Both the position numbers and the translations under genes were made by a program. Positions 1-8,616 of a stretch of DNA of 30,444 nucleotides are shown one piece after another. Source of the DNA: an uncultured Thermoanaerobacterales bacterium (GTDB lineage: Bacteria > Bacillota > Clostridia > Christensenellales > UBA1242); NCBI GenBank assembly GCA_949840475.1, contig CATKXA010000003.1, positions 1 to 30,444 of the forward strand, read 5' to 3'. Numbering within the stretch: the first letter of the stretch is position 1; the number at the start of each line of letters is the position of its first letter. The notes beneath the pieces were generated by a model that was given only the letters and a program-made list of their open reading frames with translations, made no database searches and was not told where the DNA came from.

Positions 1-844
1 AGCCCATAATGTTACCAAAGGTTTGAGCCCTTTGCAAAATATTTGTATTTGAAATGACCATTGCCCCGATAAAGTAAATTGCGAGTGTTAGCGAGCTCAT
101 TACAAAGTTCATCATTGGGCTCATTATACTCATTACTCTACTAGTGAAGATGCTGGTCTTAGTAAGCTCATCATTTGCTTTTTCAAATTTCTTTTCTTCA
201 AACTTTTCTGCGTTATACGCTCTTACAACTCGAACGCCCTCAAGGTTTTCGCGAGTTACTTTATTGATGTTATCAGTTAGCGATTGCATTTTCTTGAACT
301 TTGGCAGTGCCAAAACCACAGCAATGGCTATAGTGATAATCATGATTGCCACGGCAACAGCTGTTGCTATTGAGCATTGCCAGTTGACTGAGCTCATGTC
401 GCTAATTGCCCAAACTGCCATGATTGGGGCTTTGATTAAGACTTGAAGACCCATTGCAAAAGCCATTTGAATTTGAGTAACGTCGTTGGTTGTTCTTGTT
501 ATTAAGCTTGCAGTTGAAAATCTGTTGATTTGTTCAAGCGAAAAGCTTTCTATCTTATTAAAGATATTAAAGCGTAATCTTTTAGAAAAGCTAGCAGCAA
601 TTCGCGAAACAAAAAAGCTTACAATAATCGTTGAAACCATGCTTGCAACCGAGCAAAGTAGCATGTAGCTACCTTTTTCCCAAATTGCACCAACCGTTAC
701 GCCATCAGTTTTTAAAAGCGTAGTTATTTCCATCATGTATTTGGGGAGTTTTAAATCCAGCCATACTTGAAGCACAATTAACCCAGCACACACTAGCATT
801 ACTGGTATATCTTTAAGTCTTATATTTTTAAATAGTTTTAGCAT
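1..844 (-). CDS. ABC exporter, membrane domain (partial, runs off left edge)
   Basis: The minus-strand frame is open from an ATG at 844 to the window edge (281 codons, no stop seen). It encodes the N-terminal transmembrane part of a fused permease/ATPase exporter of the MsbA/LmrA type. The membrane helices and the family-typical stretch 'ENLEGVRVVRAYNAEKFEE' near residue 210 show this. The nucleotide-binding domain would lie beyond position 1 and is not seen. The start overlaps the end of the upstream MarR gene by 7 nt (838-844), so the two are translationally coupled and share the marR promoter. MarR plus ABC exporter pairs of this kind usually handle drugs or peptides. The substrate cannot be read from the sequence. 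Confidence 0.9.
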   Translation of the reverse strand, partial: MLKLFKNIRLKDIPVMLVCAGLIVLQVWLDLKLPKYMMEITTLLKTDGVTVGAIWEKGSYMLLCSVASMVSTIIVSFFVSRIAASFSKRLRFNIFNKIESFSLEQINRFSTASLITRTTNDVTQIQMAFAMGLQVLIKAPIMAVWAISDMSSVNWQCSIATAVAVAIMIITIAIAVVLALPKFKKMQSLTDNINKVTRENLEGVRVVRAYNAEKFEEKKFEKANDELTKTSIFTSRVMSIMSPMMNFVMSSLTLAIYFIGAMVISNTNILQRAQTFGNIMG

Positions 845-1299
845 ATCTCGTCCCTTTCTAGTAGATTATTCTCTAATTTTTTTAACACGTTTAAAAGCGT
901 TTGTAATTCTTTGTCAGTCACATCTTTACTTATAACTGTGGCTAGTGCCTTTGCATTGCTATGCACATTGTTAATTTCGTTTAATGCGACGTCTGTGAGT
1001 TTTATATTTTTTAGGCGACTATCGCTTTGGTTTACGCTTCGAGTTATAAGCCCACTAAGCTCTAGCTTTTTCAAGCTTTCTGTTGCGGTTGACCTGCGGA
1101 TAGAAAACTGGTTTTCTATATCTTTTTGGAACACCTCAATATTGTTAACCTCTTTCTCGTAAATATAGCCAAGTATCATGGACTGCGACCTCGATAGATT
1201 AAAGCCGTTATTTTTTAGTGCGTGTTGCCTTATAAACCTCGAGGCAAGGTTTGACAGCTTTTTAAGCTCGGTGCACACTTCCATTTTTAAACTATTCAT
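838..1299 (-). CDS. MarR-family winged-helix transcriptional regulator
   Basis: A 153-residue protein of the usual MarR length. It has an all-helical start, a winged-helix core around residues 50-100 ('RRSTATESLKKLELSGLITR' recognition-helix region, then a wing with 'NQSDSRLKNIKLT'), and a C-terminal dimerisation helix. It is the first gene of an operon with the ABC exporter and overlaps it by 7 nt. A GGGGAG ribosome site precedes the ATG. An 8+8 bp palindrome lies over its own -10 element, so it probably represses itself and the exporter until a ligand releases it. The ligand is unknown. Confidence 0.9.
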   Translation of the reverse strand: MNSLKMEVCTELKKLSNLASRFIRQHALKNNGFNLSRSQSMILGYIYEKEVNNIEVFQKDIENQFSIRRSTATESLKKLELSGLITRSVNQSDSRLKNIKLTDVALNEINNVHSNAKALATVISKDVTDKELQTLLNVLKKLENNLLERDEIC

Positions 1300-1317
1300 C
1301 GTTTTCTCCCCAAAATA

Positions 1318-1337
1318 AAAGTTAGTTTGCTAACTTT
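1318..1337. promoter_or_regulatory. Palindromic operator for the MarR regulator
   Basis: Perfect inverted repeat AAAGTTAG-tttg-CTAACTTT, 19 nt upstream of the marR start codon. It covers the predicted -10 element of the marR promoter, as expected for an autorepressor site. The site is seen directly; its use by this MarR is inferred. Confidence 0.65.
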
Positions 1338-1361
1338 ATCACATTCAATAGTTTATGTCAA
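1333..1361 (-). promoter_or_regulatory. Promoter of marR-ABC operon
   Basis: On the minus strand, TTGACA (1361-1356) is followed after 17 bp by TAAAGT (1338-1333). The -10 lies inside the palindrome at 1318-1337. Confidence 0.55.
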
Positions 1362-1441
1362 TGAAATAAAAAATGTTTATATTATTATTGGTTTTAAAAT
1401 AATTAATTAACTACATACTATTTAAGTAGGCTGGTTATTAT

Positions 1442-1470
1442 TTGACGAAAAATTTATTATTAAGTATAAT
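1442..1470 (+). promoter_or_regulatory. Promoter of the M4 protease gene
   Basis: TTGACG (1442-1447), 17 bp, TATAAT (1465-1470). The predicted transcript starts near 1477 and carries a GGGGGAG ribosome site (1482-1488) just before the ATG at 1491, giving a very short leader. Confidence 0.75.
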
Positions 1471-1490
1471 AATAGCTACTTGGGGGAGAT

Positions 1491-4400
1491 ATGAAAAAGT
1501 TTCAGTTCAAAGCAATATTATTTACTTTAGTGCTAGCAATAATTTTGCCTATTTTAAGTGTATTTGTACCAAATAATTTAGTAACGTATGCACAAAATGT
1601 AACAGACACTATAAAAAATGAGCACGTTATACGCAAAATTAGTGGTCAAATCAAAGGCAGAGTTAAAAACCAGCAAGACGCTTTGGCTGTTTTGAATAAT
1701 TATAAGCAAGAACTTGGAAACAGTAATAACCAAACCCAATTTGTTTTTAAAGATGTTAAAGAAACGAATAAGCTTACAGTGTATAGATTTGACCAATACT
1801 TTGGCGAGTATCAAATCTATGGTGGGCAATTAAACGTTTCAGTTAATAGCGACTTTAAAGTTACGAGTATTATAGGTAAAGCTTACAAGAATATCAACTT
1901 TGATAACACACTTAAATATTCTATTACTGAAGCCCGCGAAAAAGTTTTATCTTACTATGCTGATGCAAGTATTGAAAACTTAAAGCCTGTTGTTATTATT
2001 GATGATAGTTTTAACGGCGAGATTTGCTACGCTTTTGAGGTTAACGCAAAAGAAGAGAACAAAGAAGTTTATGTGAGTGCAAAAACACTAGAGATTGTTA
2101 AAGCCATTCGCAAAAACTCCACAATGCGTGACTCGCTCCCAACAAGAGGCTACACGATAACTAACGAAGCAATGGCAGAGGTCAATCTCGAAGGCGAGGT
2201 TGTTTATATTAATATTGATAAGTATACCAGCAATATTACTGGTAACTCTTTTTATGTTTTAGGGGATAAAAGTCGTGACATATATGTAGTAAATGGCTAC
2301 AACAAAGATGATTACACTTTTAAGTATTATGACAGCGAAAGTGGAATATTTAGCGACAAAGACGCTGTGCAAGCGTTTGATTATTTAATGAAGTGTTATG
2401 ACTTTTACATGGACGAAACAAATTTTGGCGAGCAGATTGTAGGACTAACAAATCCATATGGTTCGCACATAACGTTATACGCTATAGTGCATTTTGATAC
2501 CAATTACGAGAACGCGGCATTTTATTTGCCAAGACCAAGCTCAAATATAGCGTACTTTTTGTTTGGCGACGGTGATACGACCAAGTACACAGACAGTTTT
2601 GTTAGTGCGTTAGACGTTGTTGGTCACGAGTATCAGCACGCAATTACAGACAGCATTGTACCACTTGAGTATTTAAATGCGTCGGGTGCGTTATCTGAAG
2701 CTTTTTCAGATATCTTTGGTGCAGTTATTGAGGGCTACGAGCTTACTGACCCAAACTTTTGGAGAATGGGCGAGGACGTGTACTTAATTAATGGTCAGTA
2801 CTTTAGAGATATGTCTAATCCAATGACAAAGGGCTGTACCTATAATTACAATGATTTGTATCCATATTGTAACAAAACTAATTGTAATCATGAAAGATGC
2901 GATAACGGCGGTGTTCACTACAACTGTACGCTCATGACTTATGCCACTTATATTATGTATAACCAAGACCAAGCTTTCTTTACTAAAAACAAGATATTAG
3001 AGCTTTGGTATCAAACTCTTTTAAAACTAACAACGACAGCGGACTTTGAAGACTTTGCAATAGCAATGCTTGCCTCGGCTGAGGAGCTTGGCTATTCAAA
3101 CAAGCACATTCGCGATATTGAATTTTCATTTGCAAGCGTTGGGCTTCCAGGCTATACAGGTGTTGAAACATGGAATGGCAATTCTCTCACATACCTGCAA
3201 GGCAAAGGCACACTTAATAGTCCATTTGTAATTTCAAGTGTGGCAGACCTTGCATCAGTGGCTTACTATGTTAATAACAATGAAGAAGATGGTAAGTATC
3301 AAAACGCTAGATACACCCTAGCTGTTGATATTAATCTAAGCGACGTCAACTGGATAAGCATTGGTACAAGTGAATACCCTTTCAATGGAACATTCAATGG
3401 TGGCGGGCATACTATTTCTGGGCTTAATTTAACAGCAGACCAAAGTACAACTTTTGCGGGGCTATTTGGGGTTGCTGGCGAGAATGCGTATATTAGCGAC
3501 ATTAATATTGCTGCAAGTGCACCTTTTACAAGCCAGGCGGAATATGTTGGGGCTATTGCTGGTAAGCTTGAAGGAAGAATTACTAAGTGTAGTTCAGCTT
3601 TAAACATTATTGGTAAAAATGTTGGTGGGCTTGTTGGTATGATTATCAACAAAAGCGGCGACAACTTTGTTTCAGATTGTTATGTTACTGCGGACCTTGA
3701 GGGTAGCATTGCTGGCGGATTGGTTTGCGACTTTGTAACTTTAAAGAATTCTGCAACTAGCATGTATGTATCGGGAATAATTAGTTCAAGTTTTTCTACT
3801 GGCAATATTTCAGCGAACATTGCTTCTGGACTAGTTTCAAGGGCGAACGGGCTTAAGCTTATCAACTGTATTACGACTAGTAGTCTTAATTGCAGTCTTG
3901 GTGGTACGGCGGGTGCTTTTGTTGCTGAGCTATACTTTAATAACTTTATAGAAAATATTACTAGCACTTATACAGAAAACTTTATTCTTAGCTGTAAGTC
4001 AACGGCTACATTCACTGGAGAGCACAGCAAGGCAGGTAGAATAATTGGAGAGAACAAGGGTGATATTACTGAGGGTGTTATATACCTTGAAAACATTGTA
4101 ACTAAAGCTTTTGAGGGTGTTGGTAACAGCTTTTCTTCGCTTGACCAAAGCAATATAAAATTAGAGAGAGTTAGAGAAAGTACAGATAATATTTTTGAGG
4201 GCGACTTTGACTTCGACAGCGAGTACTATTACACTAAAGCAAGTAACTTTTCAATAATAGAGGGAATATCCGGCTTTGACTTTACTGATACTTATCAAAT
4301 AAATTCAAACGCTATGCCAAGTTACAAAAAAGCAGAGTATTGGCTAGATTTCGCTGCCAATAGATTTACTAAAGGCTACGGAACAAAAAGTTATCCGTAC

Positions 4401-6122
4401 AAAATATCAACTGCTAATGAACTTGCATTGCTTGCAAATGTTATAAGCAGTTCCTCATACAATACGGCTTACTATGAGCTAACAAATGACATTGATTTAT
4501 CAGGAAAGTTATGGCTTGGTATTGGCTTTAAAGTTTATGACTATGTAAACGGCAATGGCAGTTTGAGTCTATGTCAGTTCGCTGGGCATTTTAATGGAAA
4601 TGGTCACACTATTTACAACATGACATCAAAAGGTGCGTTCATGCTTGGGCGTTACGCTGACCAAGAAAACTATACTCTTTATGAGTTTGCACCATCACTA
4701 TTTAGCGTTACTTATAGTTTAAGCACGCAGCCGAGTATTGAAAATACAAGGCTTGAAAATGTCAATTTAATTGGCTCAAACGCTGCTGGTGTGGTGTCAG
4801 TAGCTTACGGAAGACTTACGCTTGATAATGTTTGTGTGGACGGCGGAAACATCTCTTCTCCAGGCTTTGCTGGTGGATTGGTTGCAAGATATTTAGGCGT
4901 AAATGATGCGTCGACTTATGTTGCGAATAATATTATAAACAGCTGCTCTGTAAATGCAAATGTTAGCGGCAATGTTGCAGGCGGAGCTGCAGGTTATGTT
5001 GCAAATGGTACTGATGCACAAGGCACACTTAAAATCAATAATTTTGTATTTAGGGGAAGCATTAAAGTTAGTGGCATAGACAAAGCTTCAACATACAGCC
5101 AGCAAAATGGTGCCGATTACTTTAAGGCAATTGGTGGAGGCGTTGTTGGCATAACTCTTATAAAGCAGCTTTGTATCACTAACAGTTTAGTTATTGCTGA
5201 CGTTATATCTTACGGAAAAAATCCGTACATTGCTGGATTTGTTGGTTGTGTTGGCGTTGGGGATTCTCTAAAAGCAAACAGCATGAGCATTGACATCAAA
5301 GGCTGTAAGCATTTTGGCAATGTTAATTATATCTTTGATGAAGTACTTTGCAGTGGAGCTGTAATACTTGGTGGTAGTCATATTGAACTTGGTGCAAATG
5401 TAACTGTTAGTGTTGATGACAAAACATATACAAATAAAGCTATTAATGCGGTCAACAACAATAACGCAAATGCTACTATTAACTCTATGTTAAATGTCAG
5501 CTCATCTAAGCTTGGAGAAGAGGACTTTGATATTTATAACAGCGATTATTACAGCAACAATAAATATTTTGACAGCAGTAGCACATGGAGTGAACAAGAT
5601 AAAGAGAGAATGTTCTATATAGTAAAGTTTGTGAACTACAACAATGAAGTGCTACAAACTGTTACTATAAAAAGTGGCGAAAGTGCTGTTTACGACGGGG
5701 AAGTTCCAACAAGGCAATCTACAGTAATGTATGATTATTCATTTAAAGGCTGGAGCGTAGACCTTGACGACATTAACTATAGCCAAAGCATATATGCCGA
5801 GTATGATGCCACCATTAGGTCATACACTGTAAATTATTATACAGAAAAGGGCGAGCTGATTGTTTCTAAAGTACTTGATTATGGAACGCTAATAAACAAA
5901 GAGGGCGTTAAAGCACCAGACAAAAAATCTAACTTTTTATTCAATTACGAATTTTTATATTTTGACAGTGCTAATATTTCGGTAGTAGGCGACATGAATG
6001 TTTATGCTGTATATAAACAATCACTAACGGGCTCAGCAATAGCAATAATATTCTTTGCAGTTATTATAGGCGTTGCTATTGTGGCAGTAACAATATCTAA
6101 GGTGTCTAATAAAAGGCAATAA
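1491..6122 (+). CDS. Secreted, membrane-anchored M4 (thermolysin-family) metalloprotease with repeat domains
   Basis: A 1543-residue extracellular zinc endopeptidase, several times larger than ordinary thermolysins. In order it has an N-terminal signal peptide (about 1-35), an FTP/PepSY-type propeptide (about 40-200), and an M4 catalytic domain with HEYQH at 379-383. The third zinc ligand is Glu403 in 'GALSEAFSDIFG', at exactly the thermolysin spacing, and 'DNGGVH' supplies the catalytic His476. Two similar beta-repeat (GLUG-like) blocks follow, each opening with a GxGT...P..IS motif, at about 570 and 962. Two InlB-like repeats lie at about 1375-1512, then a single membrane helix (about 1515-1535) and a basic tail. 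The protease is therefore probably displayed on the cell surface. Five cysteines (449, 460, 465, 470, 479) cluster beside the active-site His. It is a single-gene unit with its own promoter and terminator. Its substrate is unknown. Confidence 0.92.
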   Translation: MKKFQFKAILFTLVLAIILPILSVFVPNNLVTYAQNVTDTIKNEHVIRKISGQIKGRVKNQQDALAVLNNYKQELGNSNNQTQFVFKDVKETNKLTVYRFDQYFGEYQIYGGQLNVSVNSDFKVTSIIGKAYKNINFDNTLKYSITEAREKVLSYYADASIENLKPVVIIDDSFNGEICYAFEVNAKEENKEVYVSAKTLEIVKAIRKNSTMRDSLPTRGYTITNEAMAEVNLEGEVVYINIDKYTSNITGNSFYVLGDKSRDIYVVNGYNKDDYTFKYYDSESGIFSDKDAVQAFDYLMKCYDFYMDETNFGEQIVGLTNPYGSHITLYAIVHFDTNYENAAFYLPRPSSNIAYFLFGDGDTTKYTDSFVSALDVVGHEYQHAITDSIVPLEYLNASGALSEAFSDIFGAVIEGYELTDPNFWRMGEDVYLINGQYFRDMSNPMTKGCTYNYNDLYPYCNKTNCNHERCDNGGVHYNCTLMTYATYIMYNQDQAFFTKNKILELWYQTLLKLTTTADFEDFAIAMLASAEELGYSNKHIRDIEFSFASVGLPGYTGVETWNGNSLTYLQGKGTLNSPFVISSVADLASVAYYVNNNEEDGKYQNARYTLAVDINLSDVNWISIGTSEYPFNGTFNGGGHTISGLNLTADQSTTFAGLFGVAGENAYISDINIAASAPFTSQAEYVGAIAGKLEGRITKCSSALNIIGKNVGGLVGMIINKSGDNFVSDCYVTADLEGSIAGGLVCDFVTLKNSATSMYVSGIISSSFSTGNISANIASGLVSRANGLKLINCITTSSLNCSLGGTAGAFVAELYFNNFIENITSTYTENFILSCKSTATFTGEHSKAGRIIGENKGDITEGVIYLENIVTKAFEGVGNSFSSLDQSNIKLERVRESTDNIFEGDFDFDSEYYYTKASNFSIIEGISGFDFTDTYQINSNAMPSYKKAEYWLDFAANRFTKGYGTKSYPYKISTANELALLANVISSSSYNTAYYELTNDIDLSGKLWLGIGFKVYDYVNGNGSLSLCQFAGHFNGNGHTIYNMTSKGAFMLGRYADQENYTLYEFAPSLFSVTYSLSTQPSIENTRLENVNLIGSNAAGVVSVAYGRLTLDNVCVDGGNISSPGFAGGLVARYLGVNDASTYVANNIINSCSVNANVSGNVAGGAAGYVANGTDAQGTLKINNFVFRGSIKVSGIDKASTYSQQNGADYFKAIGGGVVGITLIKQLCITNSLVIADVISYGKNPYIAGFVGCVGVGDSLKANSMSIDIKGCKHFGNVNYIFDEVLCSGAVILGGSHIELGANVTVSVDDKTYTNKAINAVNNNNANATINSMLNVSSSKLGEEDFDIYNSDYYSNNKYFDSSSTWSEQDKERMFYIVKFVNYNNEVLQTVTIKSGESAVYDGEVPTRQSTVMYDYSFKGWSVDLDDINYSQSIYAEYDATIRSYTVNYYTEKGELIVSKVLDYGTLINKEGVKAPDKKSNFLFNYEFLYFDSANISVVGDMNVYAVYKQSLTGSAIAIIFFAVIIGVAIVAVTISKVSNKRQ

Positions 6123-6150
6123 AAAAAACTCACGTTAAGTGAGTTTTTTT
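6122..6150. terminator. Bidirectional terminator between protease and hup
   Basis: The stem ACTCAC/GTGAGT has a GTTAA loop, with an A-run on one side and a T-run on the other, so it can end transcription from both converging genes. Confidence 0.85.
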
Positions 6151-6158
6151 ATTGCTTC

Positions 6159-6431
6159 TTAGTTTAAAGAATCTTTAAAGCTTTTACCAAACTTAAGAGA
6201 TGGAGCTTTGCAAGCTGCAACTTTAACTTTAGCACCAGTTGCTGGGTTTGTGCAAGTTCTTGCTGCTTTTTTCTTTGCTTCAAATGTACCAAAACCAACT
6301 AGAGCGATTTTGTCATTTTTAGCCATTGCTTTTTGAACTGTGCTTACGAATGCATCATAGAAAGCATTAGTATCTTTCATTGTTGCACCTGTTTCGTCAG
6401 CGATAGCTCTTAAAAATTCTGTTTTATTCAT
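6159..6431 (-). CDS. hup: HU-type histone-like DNA-binding protein
   Basis: A 90-residue protein with the standard HU length and layout. It has N-terminal helices ('MNKTEFLRAIADETG'), the 'GFGTFEAKKKAARTCTNPATG' turn region of the DNA-binding arms, and the C-terminal 'KAPSLKFGKSFKDSLN'. HU binds DNA non-specifically as a dimer and compacts the nucleoid; it also assists DnaA at origins. A very strong AGGAGG ribosome site and a good promoter fit a highly expressed protein. It is monocistronic, convergent with the protease and divergent from the glm operon. The arm has two cysteines (in 'RTCTNP' and 'AACKAP'), which is less common in HU. Confidence 0.95.
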   Translation of the reverse strand: MNKTEFLRAIADETGATMKDTNAFYDAFVSTVQKAMAKNDKIALVGFGTFEAKKKAARTCTNPATGAKVKVAACKAPSLKFGKSFKDSLN

Positions 6432-6452
6432 ACCTTTAAGGCCTCCTTATTT

Positions 6453-6468
6453 GCTAGTTTTTTCTAGC
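6453..6468. repeat. Small inverted repeat in the hup leader
   Basis: GCTAG-tttttt-CTAGC lies between the hup promoter and its ribosome site. It could form a small leader hairpin; no function is evident. Confidence 0.35.
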
Positions 6469-6481
6469 TTTCATTATTGTC

Positions 6482-6509
6482 ATTTTAACATATTTTAAAC
6501 CTTTATCAA
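6482..6509 (-). promoter_or_regulatory. Promoter of hup
   Basis: On the minus strand, TTGATA (6509-6504), 16 bp, TAAAAT (6487-6482), upstream of the hup ribosome site. Confidence 0.6.
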
Positions 6510-6632
6510 AATGATTTTTATTAAAAATGAGCCTTTTTTACTGATTTTTACGTAATATTGAGCTCATTTTATTTAAAATATCATGTCATATTTGCTGTAA
6601 CAGGCAATAATTAAGCTAGCATATACTTTATT

Positions 6633-6651
6633 AAGGCAAGTAAATTGCCTT
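6633..6651 (+). promoter_or_regulatory. Hairpin in the glm operon leader
   Basis: AAGGCAA-gtaaa-TTGCCTT forms a 7-bp stem directly before the AAGGAG ribosome site (6653-6658) of the first glm gene. It has no T-run, so it is not a terminator; it may shape the ribosome-site region. I found no strong promoter upstream; the best candidate is ATGTCA (6583-6588), 17 bp, AATAAT (6606-6611), which is weak. No glmS-ribozyme core was recognised. Confidence 0.4.
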
Positions 6652-6668
6652 TAAGGAGTGCATAAAGT

Positions 6669-7286
6669 TTGTTAATAATTGATAAAAATTCCACTTATAT
6701 TGACGATAGTGTAAAGCTTGGCACAAATGTAAAAATATACCCAAACAACGTAATTTGTGAGGGCAGTGTAATTGAAGACGGGGTAACACTGTACCCTGGG
6801 AACTACATAACTAACAGCACAATTAAAGCTGGTAGCGTTGTAACATGCTCGGTAATCGAAGACTCAGTTGTCGGGGAAAATTGCAAGGTCGGGCCGTTTG
6901 CACATTTAAGACCGGGAAGTAAAATATGCGAAAGGGCAAGAATTGGCAATTTCGTAGAAATAAAAAACAGCCAAATAGGCGAGGGGACAAAGGTCAGTCA
7001 CTTAAGCTATGTCGGAGATGCTGAGGTTGGCAACGATGTTAATGTCGGATGCGGGGTAGTGTTTGTAAACTACAATGGCAGAACAAAGTCAAAAACTCAA
7101 GTCGGAAATGGAAGTTTTATAGGAAGCTCTGTTAATTTAATTGCTCCAGTTAAAATTGGGGACAAAGCATTCATTTGTGCTGGCACAACCGTTGATAAAG
7201 ACGTTGAAAGCGGAGATTTTATCATTGGTCGTAGCAAAATGAATGTCAAAAAAGCCCGTGCTAAAAATTATTTAAAGGAGAACTAA
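6669..7286 (+). CDS. Stand-alone glucosamine-1-phosphate N-acetyltransferase (GlmU C-terminal domain only)
   Basis: A 205-residue left-handed beta-helix protein made of hexapeptide repeats. From about residue 75 it matches the acetyltransferase half of bifunctional GlmU: 'GPFAHLRPGS', 'GNFVEIKNSQIGEG', 'VSHLSYVGDAEVG' with the catalytic His at 111, 'NYNG', and 'LIAPVKIG'. The N-terminal nucleotidyltransferase (pyrophosphorylase) half is absent, so it should make GlcNAc-1-phosphate from GlcN-1-phosphate and acetyl-CoA, but not UDP-GlcNAc. It starts at TTG; an in-frame stop lies just upstream and AAGGAG sits 10 nt before it. It is the first gene of the operon with glmM (1 nt gap) and glmS. Confidence 0.88.
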   Translation: MLIIDKNSTYIDDSVKLGTNVKIYPNNVICEGSVIEDGVTLYPGNYITNSTIKAGSVVTCSVIEDSVVGENCKVGPFAHLRPGSKICERARIGNFVEIKNSQIGEGTKVSHLSYVGDAEVGNDVNVGCGVVFVNYNGRTKSKTQVGNGSFIGSSVNLIAPVKIGDKAFICAGTTVDKDVESGDFIIGRSKMNVKKARAKNYLKEN

Positions 7287-7287
7287 A

Positions 7288-8616
7288 ATGGCAGTCTTTT
7301 TTGGAACTGATGGTCTTAGAGGTATTGTAAGTGAAGATTTGACCTATGACATGGCTTTTAAATGCGGTAATAGCTTGAGCCAAATGCTTTTGGGCAAAGG
7401 CAGGGTTATTATTGCACGGGATACAAGAGTGTCGGGGTCATTTATTGAAAGTGCACTTGCCGCTGGTTTAATGGCTGGTGGTGTTGATGTGTACCTTGCT
7501 AAAGTTTTACCAACAGCGGGCCTAGCATATCTTACCAAAACCTTTAAGTTTGATTATGGCATTGTTATAACTGCAAGTCATAATCCAGCCGAGTACAATG
7601 GTATTAAGATATTGTCTTCTAATGGAGAAAAGCTACAGGACAAAGAAGAGGAAAAGGTTGAAAGAGGGTTCATAAAAACCAGGTTCAATCAATCTCTTGA
7701 TGTGGGTAAAAGTTTTGATGCGAGCAATCTTCGCGAGAACTATATAGACTTTTTACTAGGCACTGCAGATACAAGTTTGGAGGGTTTAAAGATTGTTTTA
7801 GACTGCTCTAATGGCGCGAGCTATAAAATAGCACCGAGGGTTTTTAGACAGCTCGGGGCTAAGGTTTACACGACAGGCTGTAAAGGCGATGGGGAGAGAA
7901 TAAACCATGGTTGTGGCTCGCTTCATCCTGAAAGGCTTGCAAGTCGAGTAGTAAAACTAGGTGCTGACTTAGGCTTTGCTTTTGACGGTGACGCTGATAG
8001 ATTATTAGCGGTTGATAGTAAAGGACAAATAATAGACGGCGACCGCATAATTCTTGCACTTGCAAAAAGCTATAAAAAAGAGGGCGAGCTTTATGGCAAC
8101 AGTGTTGTTGGAACAAGTCTTACCAATATGGGTATTGAAAAAGAGCTTGAAGACAATGGAATAAAGTTGTTTAGGGCAGACGTTGGCGACAAGTATGTCG
8201 CAAGCTTAATGAGCAAGCAAGGTAGTTTTTTAGGTGGAGAGCAGTCTGGGCATATAATAATTAAAAAGTTTTTAAACACTGGCGATGGCATACTATCAGC
8301 TGTTCAGCTAGCATGCAAACTTAAAAAAAGTGGATTAAAACTTTGCGACTTTTGTGCGGCAAAACTTTATCCACAGGTTATCAAAAATGTTGTTGTTAGT
8401 GACAAGTTAAGAACGCTTGGCTCAGAAACCTTGTCGCTTGCTATTTCTAATGCTCAGCAAGAGCTTGCAGGTCTTGGTAGAGTGCTCGTTAGAGCGTCGG
8501 GTACAGAACCTAAAATTAGGATTATGGTTGAGAGCGAAAAACTGTGGGTATCGCAAAATCTTGCGAATTATCTTTGTGAAGTTATAACAAGTATTGAGCA
8601 ATCGGAGGCTGACTAA
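7288..8616 (+). CDS. glmM: Phosphoglucosamine mutase
   Basis: A 442-residue enzyme that interconverts glucosamine-6-phosphate and glucosamine-1-phosphate. It begins with the GlmM-typical 'FFGTDGLRGI'. It has the phosphoserine loop 'TASHNP' with Ser97, the Mg-binding 'DGDADR' near residue 234 and the C-terminal phosphate-binding 'RASGTEPKIRIMVE'. The length is normal for the family. The ATG sits after an AAGGAG in the end of the preceding gene, and its stop overlaps the glmS start by 1 nt (TAATG). It supplies the substrate of the acetyltransferase encoded just upstream. Confidence 0.96.
   Translation: MAVFFGTDGLRGIVSEDLTYDMAFKCGNSLSQMLLGKGRVIIARDTRVSGSFIESALAAGLMAGGVDVYLAKVLPTAGLAYLTKTFKFDYGIVITASHNPAEYNGIKILSSNGEKLQDKEEEKVERGFIKTRFNQSLDVGKSFDASNLRENYIDFLLGTADTSLEGLKIVLDCSNGASYKIAPRVFRQLGAKVYTTGCKGDGERINHGCGSLHPERLASRVVKLGADLGFAFDGDADRLLAVDSKGQIIDGDRIILALAKSYKKEGELYGNSVVGTSLTNMGIEKELEDNGIKLFRADVGDKYVASLMSKQGSFLGGEQSGHIIIKKFLNTGDGILSAVQLACKLKKSGLKLCDFCAAKLYPQVIKNVVVSDKLRTLGSETLSLAISNAQQELAGLGRVLVRASGTEPKIRIMVESEKLWVSQNLANYLCEVITSIEQSEAD

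Noticed and set aside
144..668. Plus-strand open frames at the left end
   Set aside because: The minus strand is fully open here and encodes a clear ABC exporter membrane domain; the plus frames are its shadows.
6500..6668. glmS ribozyme or riboswitch before the glm operon
   Set aside because: The leader is short and AT-rich; I could not find the conserved ribozyme core, and glmS itself starts inside the end of glmM.
8367..8375. Perfect DnaA box TTATCCACA
   Set aside because: It is a single copy inside glmM with no neighbouring boxes or AT-rich gap, so it is probably chance.
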